In this document: positions 23,168-30,246 of the stretch, piece after piece
Numbering within the stretch: position 1 is the first letter of the stretch
Layout: each line of letters begins with the position of its first letter
Assembly: GCA_964549765.1 (NCBI GenBank)
Contig: CAZJWR010000046.1
Location: forward strand, 1-30,246
Direction: 5' to 3'
Length of the DNA stretch: 30,246 bases
From: CAZJWR01 sp964549765
GTDB lineage: Bacteria > Zixibacteria > MSB-5A5 > GN15 > JAAZOE01
The notes under the pieces: generated by a model
The model's database searches: none
The model's input: the letters and a program-made list of their open reading frames with translations, nothing else
What the model was told of the DNA's origin: nothing
Translations under genes and position numbers: made by a program

Positions 23168-25849
23168 TTAGCTCCTCAACCTTCGGGCCGCAACCGTCCC
23201 CTCGCGTTCCCGTCGCCGTCGTCGTTCAAAAATCACCACGCCGAGGGCGAAGACCGGGATCGGCGGCAGAAGCACCGCCAGAGTTTTGATGCGGGATTGG
23301 ATGCCGAGGATGGCCATTTCCATATTTTCCTTGCTGGCCGCCACCGCGGCGTCTTTGCTCGCCTCGATATTGGCTTTGGTGGCCTCGAATCGTTTATTCT
23401 CGACTTCCTGAAGATTCTGGGCCATGATCTTCTTGGTCTGATCGTCGAGGTCGGTCCGGTTGCGGACTTCGCCGACCCGTTCATTCAGGCGGTCCTGCGC
23501 CTCCGTCAGCGCCGTTTTGGCTTCTCGCTCCGCCGCCTTCTCGTCGTTGATCCGTTTCTCGATGTATTCCTCGGTCTGGGCTTCGACCGAGGTCAACGTG
23601 CGGTATTTCACCCGTCGGTTCCGCAGATCGATGAACGAAGAATCGCCGGCCAGCAGATCGATGCTGTTGAGGAAAAAGGTGATGTTGTCGAAGTTGTACT
23701 GCTCCATGCCGCTTTCGCGAATCTGGAAAAATTGCTCGGTGATGAAGTCGATATCGGCCACGACCACCAGGTTGACGTTTCCCGACAGGGATACATTGAC
23801 GGTCGAATCCGACCCGGTCTTGGCCGATGGTCCGCCGGTGATGCGCGCCGCCAGGACATAGTCTTCATTGGTCTGGACCCGCCGCGGGTGCGGATTGAGC
23901 TGCATACCGAAGAAGCTGCGCTGGACAAGGGCCTGCCAGTCGTGAATACCCGAAATCCGTCCGGTTTCGATCAATGGTTCAAAACTGAAGCCGGCATCGA
24001 CCGGGGGATCGATTCGTCCCGGATACAGCATCACCAGTTCCTGCAATTTCGCCGTAGCCGGATTGGTCATATCGAAGACGTGCTCGTTTTTGTTGCCCCG
24101 GCCGACGAATATGATTTCCTGCTGGACGATGGACAGATCGGGGTGCGGGTTGTAGGCGTCCCAGACGACCGTGGTGGGACTCCAGTTGACGCCGATGGCG
24201 CGCATGAAGCCGTTGACATCGCCTTTTTGCTCGGGTTGCTGGGCCTGGTTGCGCATGAACGGATTCATCTGCGCGCCGTTGGGCAGCACCGGCGACAGGC
24301 CGACATTGAAAATCGGCATGGGATCGACCAAAAGCAGGGTCGGGTGGCCGGCCAGGATATACTGCTTGAGATTGTCCATCTGCTTCTGCGTCAGCGACGA
24401 GGGAAGCACCACCAGCATGGCGTCGACCTTCTCGCTGATCGGCTCGTCGGGATTGATCCGGACGACTTCGTACTGCTTCTGCAGTTCCTTAACGACTCGC
24501 CACTGCGGCGACTGACGGCCACTCTGATAATCGAAATCGCCAAACAGCTTGGCCTGCCCCGATACGACGCCGATCTTTTTACGCTCGGTCTGTGCCACCA
24601 TGCGGATGCTCCGCACCAACTCGTATTCCACCGGGAGACCGCGATCGAAAAAGGGCATGACTTCTTCGTTGGCGCCGCAGGTAAAGGCCACGCCCATGAA
24701 GACATTTTCGGTGCCGGCTCGGGCGCTCCCGGTCACGAGGATTTCACGCGGGGTAATGCCGAACTTTTCGCGGGCATCGCGGGCCGCCTGCGTAAACGGC
24801 TTGGTGTCGTGAATCATCACCTGCACATTGCTGCCGCCGATGGCGCTGATTTCGGTCAGGAAATTTATGAGGTTGGATCGGGTTTCGACCAGCGCCTGGG
24901 GTACTTCGGGGCTGATGAAAGCCTGGATAAGCACCTGGCGATTGTCGGGCAGAGACGAAATCAACTGCCGGGTTTCGTCCGACAGCGAATGCAGGTTTTC
25001 GGCCGTGGCGTCAACCCGCAGCGGGGCCAGCCCCAGAATGGAATTGAGGCCGATGACACCGATCGCCAAAGCGACGGCCCGGACGGCGTGATGCATCCAC
25101 ATCTTATAGCCGCCCGCTTCGACCGGCCAATGACGGCGGCCGATGATCTGCACGTTCAGGTACAGCATAATGGCGGCGATGGAAACGAAATACAGGAGGC
25201 CGGAAAAACTGACGACGCCCTTGGCGAAATCGCTGAAATAATCAAAAACGCTCAAATGCGCGAGAAACGTCCCCAGCCGGTCGCCCACCAGCCACGTCGT
25301 CGAATTAACAAATATGAAAAACGAGCAGAAAAGCGCGCCGAGAATAAATCCGATGGTGACGTTGGCGGTCAACAACGACGCCAGCATCCCCACCGACAGC
25401 AGGGCCGCGCCGATGAGCCAATAGCCGATGTAATTGGCGATCATCAAACCCAGATCGGGGCTGCCCAGCCAGAAAAGCACGATGACGTTGCTCAGCGACA
25501 GCACCAGCGAGGCGGTATAGATACCAAGAACGGCCAAATATTTGCCCAGTACGATCTCGAAATCGGTGGCGGGCAGGGTGAACAACAATTCATCGGTGCC
25601 CTGCTTGCGTTCCTCGGCCCAGATGCTCATGGTCAGGGCCGGGATGAAAAACAGTAGCAGGTAGGGAAACCAATCGTTGAGCTGATCGAGATTGGCCAGA
25701 TTGTTGCCGAAAAAGCGATTCTGCCAGAATGCCGCCGCCGCGCTGAGAAAAATAAACAGCGTGATGAAAACGTATGCGGTCGGGCTGGTGAAATAACTCC
25801 GCAGGTCGCGCTTGAAAATCACCGAGATCATATTTTTGTTTATCTTCAT
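23168..25849 (-). CDS. Fused GldF-type ABC-2 permease and GldG-type periplasmic protein
   Basis: This 893-residue protein joins two usually separate subunits. Residues 1-245 are an ABC-2 permease with about six transmembrane helices, starting FKRDLRSYFTSPTAYVFIT and including SIWAEERKQGTDELLFTLP. A seventh helix (about 255-273) then begins the GldG part: LSDETRQLISSLPDNRQVLI, a Rossmann-like region with KKIGVVSGQAKL and VDAMLVVLPSSLTQKQMDNL, and VDPMPIFN. Before the last helix (about 858-876) lies a charged coiled coil (about 750-845). The tail is very basic. It starts in an ATGA overlap with the ATPase gene. Function in non-gliding bacteria is unclear; nothing here indicates gliding. Confidence 0.9.
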   Translation of the reverse strand: MKINKNMISVIFKRDLRSYFTSPTAYVFITLFIFLSAAAAFWQNRFFGNNLANLDQLNDWFPYLLLFFIPALTMSIWAEERKQGTDELLFTLPATDFEIVLGKYLAVLGIYTASLVLSLSNVIVLFWLGSPDLGLMIANYIGYWLIGAALLSVGMLASLLTANVTIGFILGALFCSFFIFVNSTTWLVGDRLGTFLAHLSVFDYFSDFAKGVVSFSGLLYFVSIAAIMLYLNVQIIGRRHWPVEAGGYKMWMHHAVRAVALAIGVIGLNSILGLAPLRVDATAENLHSLSDETRQLISSLPDNRQVLIQAFISPEVPQALVETRSNLINFLTEISAIGGSNVQVMIHDTKPFTQAARDAREKFGITPREILVTGSARAGTENVFMGVAFTCGANEEVMPFFDRGLPVEYELVRSIRMVAQTERKKIGVVSGQAKLFGDFDYQSGRQSPQWRVVKELQKQYEVVRINPDEPISEKVDAMLVVLPSSLTQKQMDNLKQYILAGHPTLLLVDPMPIFNVGLSPVLPNGAQMNPFMRNQAQQPEQKGDVNGFMRAIGVNWSPTTVVWDAYNPHPDLSIVQQEIIFVGRGNKNEHVFDMTNPATAKLQELVMLYPGRIDPPVDAGFSFEPLIETGRISGIHDWQALVQRSFFGMQLNPHPRRVQTNEDYVLAARITGGPSAKTGSDSTVNVSLSGNVNLVVVADIDFITEQFFQIRESGMEQYNFDNITFFLNSIDLLAGDSSFIDLRNRRVKYRTLTSVEAQTEEYIEKRINDEKAAEREAKTALTEAQDRLNERVGEVRNRTDLDDQTKKIMAQNLQEVENKRFEATKANIEASKDAAVAASKENMEMAILGIQSRIKTLAVLLPPIPVFALGVVIFERRRRREREGTVAARRLRS

Positions 25850-26616
25850 GACGCCGCACCCCCCTCCGCCGCAGGTGCCGATGGCTTGCCGTAGTCGGTC
25901 AAATTATAGAATGACTGCTCGATGGAACCGTCCCGTTTGAGTTCTTCGGGCGTCCCGTCGAACACCAGCCGGCCGTCGTGGATGACCAGCACCCGGTCGG
26001 CCACGGCTTCCACTTCCTGAAGGATGTGGGTCGACAGCAGAACCGTCTTGGCCCGCGCCAGATTGGTGATATTGGTGCGGAATTCGCGAATCTGGTTGGG
26101 ATCGAGCCCGGCCGTTGGCTCATCCATAATCAGCACGTTCGGGTCGTGGAGCAGCGCCTGCGCCAGTCCGACCCGCTGGCGATATCCCCGCGAAAGCTTA
26201 CTGATCGGTTTTTCCAATACGTGCTGGAGAGCGCATTGATCGACGACCGTGTCGATGCGCTTCTGCAACGAATTATTCTTGAGGCCGTGAGCCTCGCCGA
26301 AGAAGCGCAGCAACTCCAGCGGTGTCATGTTCTCATAGAGCGGCCCGTTCTCGGGAAGATACCCGAGATGTTTGGCCGCTTTCAGGCGATGGCTTGCGAT
26401 GTCAAAACCGGCGATTTTGGCCGACCCTTCGCTGGGTCCCAGAAATCCGGTCAGAATCCGCATCGTCGTCGTTTTTCCGGCCCCGTTGGGCCCCAGAAAC
26501 GCCACTATCTGGCCCTGGGGAACCGAAAACGTGATATCCCGGATGGCCATGAATTCGCCGAAAAATTTGGATAGATTTTTGGCCTCAATCATGACCGGGG
26601 TTGAAACGTCCGTCAT
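25846..26616 (-). CDS. ABC transporter ATPase (GldA-like)
   Basis: This 256-residue ATPase has Walker A GPNGAGKT, the family-typical LGYLPENGPLYENMTPLE, signature LSRGYRQRVGLAQAL, Walker B LIMDEPTAGLDP and the switch histidine in STHILQEVEAVADR. All catalytic positions are present. I start it at the ATG at 26616, with GAGG eight bases upstream; the frame also contains a TTG two codons earlier. It is the first gene of the three-gene operon and should drive the fused GldFG permease, with DUF4340 as the third part. The C-terminal 20 residues are an Ala/Gly-rich tail. Confidence 0.94.
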   Translation of the reverse strand: MTDVSTPVMIEAKNLSKFFGEFMAIRDITFSVPQGQIVAFLGPNGAGKTTTMRILTGFLGPSEGSAKIAGFDIASHRLKAAKHLGYLPENGPLYENMTPLELLRFFGEAHGLKNNSLQKRIDTVVDQCALQHVLEKPISKLSRGYRQRVGLAQALLHDPNVLIMDEPTAGLDPNQIREFRTNITNLARAKTVLLSTHILQEVEAVADRVLVIHDGRLVFDGTPEELKRDGSIEQSFYNLTDYGKPSAPAAEGGAAS

Positions 26617-26700
26617 ATGCAAACCTCATCCCTTCTTTAACAACGCGTCGCGGCTATGCCGCTGTCTGCATCCCTCTCTTTTCCGTATGTGAATTTTTGA

Positions 26701-26728
26701 AATATACTCCCGCCGACCCGTCTGTCAA
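26701..26728 (-). promoter_or_regulatory. Near-consensus sigma-70 promoter of the GldA operon
   Basis: On the minus strand a perfect TTGACA (complement of 26723-26728) and TATATT (complement of 26701-26706) are 16 bases apart. The leader to the ATG at 26616 is about 78 bases and ends with the SD. The rest of the 324-base gap (26617-26940) holds only the terminator of the next gene. Confidence 0.75.
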
Positions 26729-26883
26729 GAGCCAGCCTTATGCAGATACCGCGGCAACACCTGTTGTCTCCTTTTTACCGACACACAGAGATTATTATAA
26801 AGTTCAGCCGGAAACTGGTTCCAGAGATTTTGGCACAGGAAAATGTTATCTAATAATTGTGGAGTAATCTATCCGGCTACGGC

Positions 26884-26912
26884 AAAAAAGCCCCGATTGG
26901 AGGTCGGGGCTT
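26884..26912 (-). terminator. Terminator of the ZU5-like lipoprotein gene
   Basis: AAGCCCCGA (26888-26896) pairs with TCGGGGCTT (26904-26912) around a seven-base loop and is followed in the minus direction by six U. It lies 28 bases after the stop codon. Confidence 0.85.
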
Positions 26913-26940
26913 GCCGATATCCGGTAACGACGTGCCGCTG

Positions 26941-28077
26941 TCACTTCATGTGAAACATGCTCGTACTCATGACCCGTCCGGCGATAAAACTGCGGGAATC
27001 ATAACCGGGAGCCGCTATAAACTGCCGATTGTAGTAATTCAGCGTCAACGAATACATGCCCGGCGTCAGGCCGCTCAACTGCGCCGACGTGATCGTGTAG
27101 TTGCCGTCGTTGGCAGTTTCGGTGAAAAGGATCTGTTCGCCCATGCCGTCGAGCAGAATGAGTTCCACCGTGCCCGACCCGGAATTGTCCCAGGTCACGA
27201 CGAATCCCGACGACTGGGACACAGTATCGAAGGGATACGTCGGATAGGTGATATACGGCTCGGTGGCGGGGAAAACGATCGATTTGGTCAGCGCCGGAAC
27301 CAGTTGGCCCGCCGTGACGGTAAACGTATACGTATCCCCCAGGTTGATGAACGGGGTCGCATAGGATTCGGGGTATTTGTGGATCTTCAGATTGTCGTCC
27401 CATACCAAAGTCTGGCTGTTGCATGTCACGGTGACGGGATGGAGTGGAATGATCGCGTCGCACGGGGCATAGGCGCTGTCGAACGCCGCCTCGTATCCGT
27501 CCATTCGCATCGGTTCACTGCCGCCGATACTCGTCATCATGCGTCCAACGACCAGCTTGGCGTAGACGCCCTCGGTCGGTATCGTGGTCGTATCGGCCAT
27601 AGCGGCGAAATCCGACAGGTGCACGATGTCCGCCTGCACCAGGTTGTTCACCGTATCGGGAGCGCTCGACAACTCTTCCCAGACAGCGCCGGTGCAGGTA
27701 TGGATGCTGACCGCCATCTCTTCGGCCCCGCCCAACGATGAGGGGTTGTACCACAGCGTCAACGTTGCGGCCGAATCGAATGTCGTACCCGATGGTTCAA
27801 TCGTTATCGCGAGCGAAACCAATCCCATCGACCCGGTCGGCGCCGTCGGCGAATTGTTGATGGTCATAACAAACGCAACCGTGTCGGTCAGCGCTCCCGG
27901 CGGAATCACCAGGCGAGCCTTCCTCGACATCTCAATCGTGCCGCCGTCGGGGCCGATATTGTATTCCGCCGGGGGCGTGCCGCCGTCGCTGTTAACGGCG
28001 TTGTCGTCGCCGGAACAGCCGAAGGCAACCAGCACGGCCGCGACCAATAGCAAGACCATCCAAAGCCTCTTGCCCAT
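26941..28077 (-). CDS. Lipoprotein with an N-terminal ZU5-like segment
   Basis: This 378-residue lipoprotein has leader MGKRLWMVLLLVAAVLVAFGC with a lipobox Cys at 21, followed by an acidic Gly/Asp linker. Residues about 38-145 match the ZU5 style: an IGPDGGTIEMS strand, ARLVIPPGALTDTVAFVMTI, and later SLAITIEPSGTTFDSAATLTLWY. The rest is predicted beta-rich, with a short repeat-like close VELILLDGMGEQILF and GLTPGMYSLTLNYY, as in Ig-like surface domains. AAGGAGG lies before the ATG at 28077. The Asp next to the lipidated Cys is not at position +2 (the residue there is Ser), so an outer-membrane location is plausible but not certain. Its function is unknown. It is monocistronic. Confidence 0.8.
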   Translation of the reverse strand: MGKRLWMVLLLVAAVLVAFGCSGDDNAVNSDGGTPPAEYNIGPDGGTIEMSRKARLVIPPGALTDTVAFVMTINNSPTAPTGSMGLVSLAITIEPSGTTFDSAATLTLWYNPSSLGGAEEMAVSIHTCTGAVWEELSSAPDTVNNLVQADIVHLSDFAAMADTTTIPTEGVYAKLVVGRMMTSIGGSEPMRMDGYEAAFDSAYAPCDAIIPLHPVTVTCNSQTLVWDDNLKIHKYPESYATPFINLGDTYTFTVTAGQLVPALTKSIVFPATEPYITYPTYPFDTVSQSSGFVVTWDNSGSGTVELILLDGMGEQILFTETANDGNYTITSAQLSGLTPGMYSLTLNYYNRQFIAAPGYDSRSFIAGRVMSTSMFHMK

Positions 28078-28302
28078 GATAAAAACCTCCTTGAATTGCC
28101 TGATGAATTGCGTCTGGTCAAAAAGTGCGATGCCGTCGGAGATTTGTCAAGCGGATAATCGTTCTCCAGCGTGATTATGGATTCCTATATCTATTTCGCC
28201 TTTGGGCTTGACAGCCGCGCCGCGGCCGTTACCTTACAAGGATATTGATTTGGTGCAATGCGAAGCCGTGTTTGAGACAATGCCAACCCGAGGAGGGATA
28301 AT
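28078..28302. other. Divergent upstream region of the lipoprotein and transglutaminase-like genes
   Basis: Minus direction: TTGACA (complement of 28145-28150) could be a -35, but the -10 at 17 bases is poor. Plus direction: TTGACA at 28208-28213 has only a weak TACCTT 16 bases on. Both genes have strong SD sites (AAGGAGG and GGAGGG). No operator or riboswitch was recognised. Confidence 0.35.
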
Positions 28303-29961
28303 ATGCGATCAATATGTTTTTGGGGAATGGTCGGTCTTCTTGCGCTGGGGACAATGGGGAGCGCCGCAGCCCCGCCCGGCGACACACTTAAAAGCCTGCC
28401 GACGCCGGCGTGCTGTTCGCAGGGCATGACGTATGACGGCGAACACCTCTGGGTTGTCGACCGCATGACCGATATGATTTATCGGATCGACGCCGACAAG
28501 GGAAATATCATCGATTCGATTTCCGCGCCGGGTTATGTGCCACGCGGTCTGACGTGGGACGGTCAACGGCTGTGGTGTGTCGACGCCGAAGAAGCCTCGA
28601 TCTATGCCATCAATCCGAAAACGCAGATCATCGAAACGGCCGTCTATTGCCCGGTGTCGAATCCGTCCGACCTGGCGTGGGATGGGAAATATCTCTGGAT
28701 CGCCGCCGACCGTTCCACCGAGATCAGTCAGATCAGCCCGGAGGATGGCACGACCATCAAGTCGATTCCGGCGCCGACCAGGAACGCCACGGGGCTGACC
28801 TTTGACGGCACCTACCTGTGGGTGGCCGACCGGTATAGAGACATGATCTACATGGTCACGCCCGACAAGGGCGAGGTCGTCTGTCAGTTCGATGCGCCCG
28901 GTCCGCACGCGTGGGGGCTGGCGTGGGACGGCAAAAATCTATGGAACGTCGACTATCAGACCGACCGCATGTACAAACTGGTCGTCGACGACGGCACGCC
29001 GTTCGTGCAGTTGGAGCCGAAAAAGCAGGAAGTCGATTTTCTGCTTCAGGCGCGCAACTATGGCCCCGGGACGGTCAAGACGCTCGATATTTACCTCGCT
29101 ATCCCCCACGATCTGAACAATCAAAAACTGTTGACCCCGGTGACATTCGATCCCGAACCAACCGATATCCTGACCGACAAATGGGGCCAGAAGGTTGCCC
29201 ATTTCCGATTCACCGACGTGGCCCCGACGGCATTCAAAAACGCCACCATGAGCGTTTCGGCTGAATTGTATCAGAACCGTTATTTCGTTTTTCCCGACAA
29301 GGTCGGCTCGTTGTCAGACATCCCCGCCGACGTCAAAAAGACCTATCTCGTCGATGACACCAAATTCTCGATGAATGATCCGGTCATCCAGAAAGCGGTC
29401 AAGGCCGCGGTGGGCGATGAAATCAATCCATACTGGATTGCGCGCAAAATATTCAATTATCTCATCGACCATTTGGAATACGAATTGGCCGGCGGATGGA
29501 ATATCGCTCCGGCGGTGCTGGAGCGCGGCAACGGGTCGTGTTCCGAATATAGCTTTGTGTATATCGCCATGTGCCGCGCGGCGGGTCTGCCCGCCCGTTA
29601 TGCGGGATCGATCGTCATTCGCGGTGATGATGCGTCGTATGACGACGTTTTCCATCGCTGGGTCGAGGTATATTTCCCGAACTACGGCTGGATTCCGGTC
29701 GATCCCTCCGGCGGCGATCAGAAATATCCGGCCGATCAGGCCCGGTATTTCGGATACCTGGACAACCGATTTCTGATCACGACCATGGGCGGCGGCGGAT
29801 CGGAGTATCTCGAATGGGGATACAACGCCAATGCGCGCTGGACGGGCGTGGGCAAATGCAAAGTCAATATCGAGTATTTCGGCGAATGGTCGCCGATTGA
29901 AGAAGGTTCGGACGGTGAATCGGCAGCGGTTCCCGCCGGCGCCTGCGAACCGAAGAAGTAG
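28303..29961 (+). CDS. Secreted beta-propeller/transglutaminase-like protein
   Basis: This 552-residue exported protein has a signal peptide of about 23 residues. Five propeller-type repeats follow, with the motif [G/D][L/M][T/A][Y/W/F]DG-x2-LW at 41, 82, 123, 164 and 205, a constant 41-residue period. An Ig-like domain (about 235-340) comes next. The transglutaminase core (about 375-500) has its catalytic triad in place: C413 in NGSCSEY, H451 in VFHRWVEVY and D467 in PVDPSGG. The last 30 residues are acidic/Ser-rich. GAGGAGG precedes the ATG. The intact triad predicts a thiol peptidase or amide-bond-forming activity; bacterial members of this superfamily act as either, and the target is unknown. 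It is monocistronic. Confidence 0.88.
   Translation: MRSICFWGMVGLLALGTMGSAAAPPGDTLKSLPTPACCSQGMTYDGEHLWVVDRMTDMIYRIDADKGNIIDSISAPGYVPRGLTWDGQRLWCVDAEEASIYAINPKTQIIETAVYCPVSNPSDLAWDGKYLWIAADRSTEISQISPEDGTTIKSIPAPTRNATGLTFDGTYLWVADRYRDMIYMVTPDKGEVVCQFDAPGPHAWGLAWDGKNLWNVDYQTDRMYKLVVDDGTPFVQLEPKKQEVDFLLQARNYGPGTVKTLDIYLAIPHDLNNQKLLTPVTFDPEPTDILTDKWGQKVAHFRFTDVAPTAFKNATMSVSAELYQNRYFVFPDKVGSLSDIPADVKKTYLVDDTKFSMNDPVIQKAVKAAVGDEINPYWIARKIFNYLIDHLEYELAGGWNIAPAVLERGNGSCSEYSFVYIAMCRAAGLPARYAGSIVIRGDDASYDDVFHRWVEVYFPNYGWIPVDPSGGDQKYPADQARYFGYLDNRFLITTMGGGGSEYLEWGYNANARWTGVGKCKVNIEYFGEWSPIEEGSDGESAAVPAGACEPKK
28423..29037 (+). repeat. Five tandem 123-base coding repeats (propeller blades)
   Basis: The five blade motifs in the preceding protein are spaced by exactly 41 codons with no insertions. 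Protein similarity is strong at the DG-x2-LW core but the bases have diverged. This indicates an old duplication kept in register rather than a recent DNA repeat. Confidence 0.75.
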
Positions 29962-29997
29962 TTTCTGCGCAAATTCATATTTCGTCTAAGAAATAAT

Positions 29998-30023
29998 GGC
30001 GGCAGGAAAGCCTTCCTGCCGCC
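29998..30023. terminator. Hairpin terminator between convergent genes
   Basis: GGCGGCAGGAA (29998-30008) and TTCCTGCCGCC (30013-30023) form a perfect 11-base-pair stem with a four-base loop. It sits between the transglutaminase-like gene and the convergent partial gene at the window end. U tracts are weak on both sides. Confidence 0.65.
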
Positions 30024-30148
30024 GCTCTTAACGCAAATGAGAAAGCAATTGAAATCTTTACGTGACAGAGACAATTGAGAGTTGCAGCACGCGCGTGCTT
30101 TGATATGCCAATCAATATATTCTCAGATCAACGTTCGGCTTCAGGGTA

Positions 30149-30246
30149 TCATTTGATTATCACCAGCTTCCCCAACTGCTCGCCCATGTCCGAACGAACC
30201 GACCAGATGTAGATCCCTGTCACCACCGATTGCGTGTTACGGCTGA
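30149..30246 (-). CDS. C-terminal end of a secreted protein with Por/FlgD-type ending (truncated)
   Basis: The minus-strand frame from the window edge to the TGA at 30149-30151 gives 31 full codons. It ends TGIYIWSVRSDMGEQLGKL followed by VIIK. The G-[IL]-Y-[IV]-x-S-V ... G-x2-[VL]-x-K-[LF]-V-[IV]-x-K pattern is the classic last strand pair of FlgD-like Ig domains and type IX-secretion sorting tails in FCB bacteria. The bulk of the gene is outside the window, so only its class (exported, surface or secreted) can be inferred. No T9SS machinery is in view. Confidence 0.6.
   Translation of the reverse strand, partial: SRNTQSVVTGIYIWSVRSDMGEQLGKLVIIK

Noticed and set aside
23297..25657. 786-codon plus-strand open frame opposite the GldFG gene
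   Set aside because: It is antisense to a protein with clear family motifs. High-GC codon choice leaves the opposite frame open; the translation is compositionally odd (His/Arg/Asp/Gln-rich) with no motif.
21818..26616. Gliding motility locus
   Set aside because: Only GldA- and GldFG-like genes are present, and these occur widely in non-gliding bacteria with DUF4340. No other gld or spr gene is in view.

Overview
The window reads as a chromosomal segment of a Gram-negative, free-living bacterium. It carries outer-membrane efflux systems, lipoproteins and many secreted proteins. A 950-residue secreted protein ends in dockerin/EF-hand-like repeats, a truncated protein ends in a Por/FlgD-type C-terminus, and there is a GldA/GldFG-like ABC system. 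That combination is typical of FCB-group candidate phyla, Zixibacteria in particular; this placement is an inference from gene style, not from a marker gene. No rRNA, tRNA, CRISPR array, insertion sequence or phage gene was recognised. Gene organisation is ordinary and tight, with many ATGA/GTGA overlaps, strong Shine-Dalgarno sites and hairpin terminators between units.

Layout. (1) 1-357: the C-terminal end of an unrecognised protein, followed by about 200 bases of hairpin-rich non-coding DNA. (2) 569-7207, minus strand: a seven-gene export operon (TetR, TolC-like channel, lipoprotein HlyD-type adaptor, two separate ABC ATPases, two ABC-2 permeases), organised like the E. coli cecR-ybhGFSR locus but with the double ATPase split in two. 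Candidate operator repeats lie in front of it. (3) 7433-9008, plus strand: a small protein-kinase-like protein and a MutY-type DNA glycosylase without iron-sulphur ligands. (4) 9057-11909, minus: the large secreted FN3/dockerin-like protein. (5) 12220-13862: a small membrane protein (minus) divergent from an ECF sigma factor and its zinc-binding anti-sigma factor (plus). The shared intergenic region holds two divergent copies of the same promoter pattern, TGCAAC-N15-CGGTCA. (6) 13944-20063, minus: a TetR-TolC-adaptor-RND efflux operon. (7) 20308-21585, plus: two secreted PepSY-like proteins, each internally duplicated. (8) 21818-26616, minus: an ABC ATPase, a fused GldF-GldG permease/periplasmic protein and a DUF4340 protein, behind a near-consensus sigma-70 promoter. 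(9) 26941-28077, minus: a lipoprotein with a ZU5-like segment. (10) 28303-29961, plus: a secreted transglutaminase-like protein preceded by five exact 41-residue propeller repeats. (11) 30149-end, minus: the C-terminus of another secreted protein.

How the genes fit together. Two complete TetR-controlled tripartite efflux operons, a sigma/anti-sigma pair that probably also drives a membrane protein, and several exported proteins make this an envelope-oriented region. I found no defence island or mobile element. The most informative signals are the divergent ECF promoter pair, the complementary degeneration of the two split ATPases, the clusterless MutY and the multi-hairpin element after the first operon.
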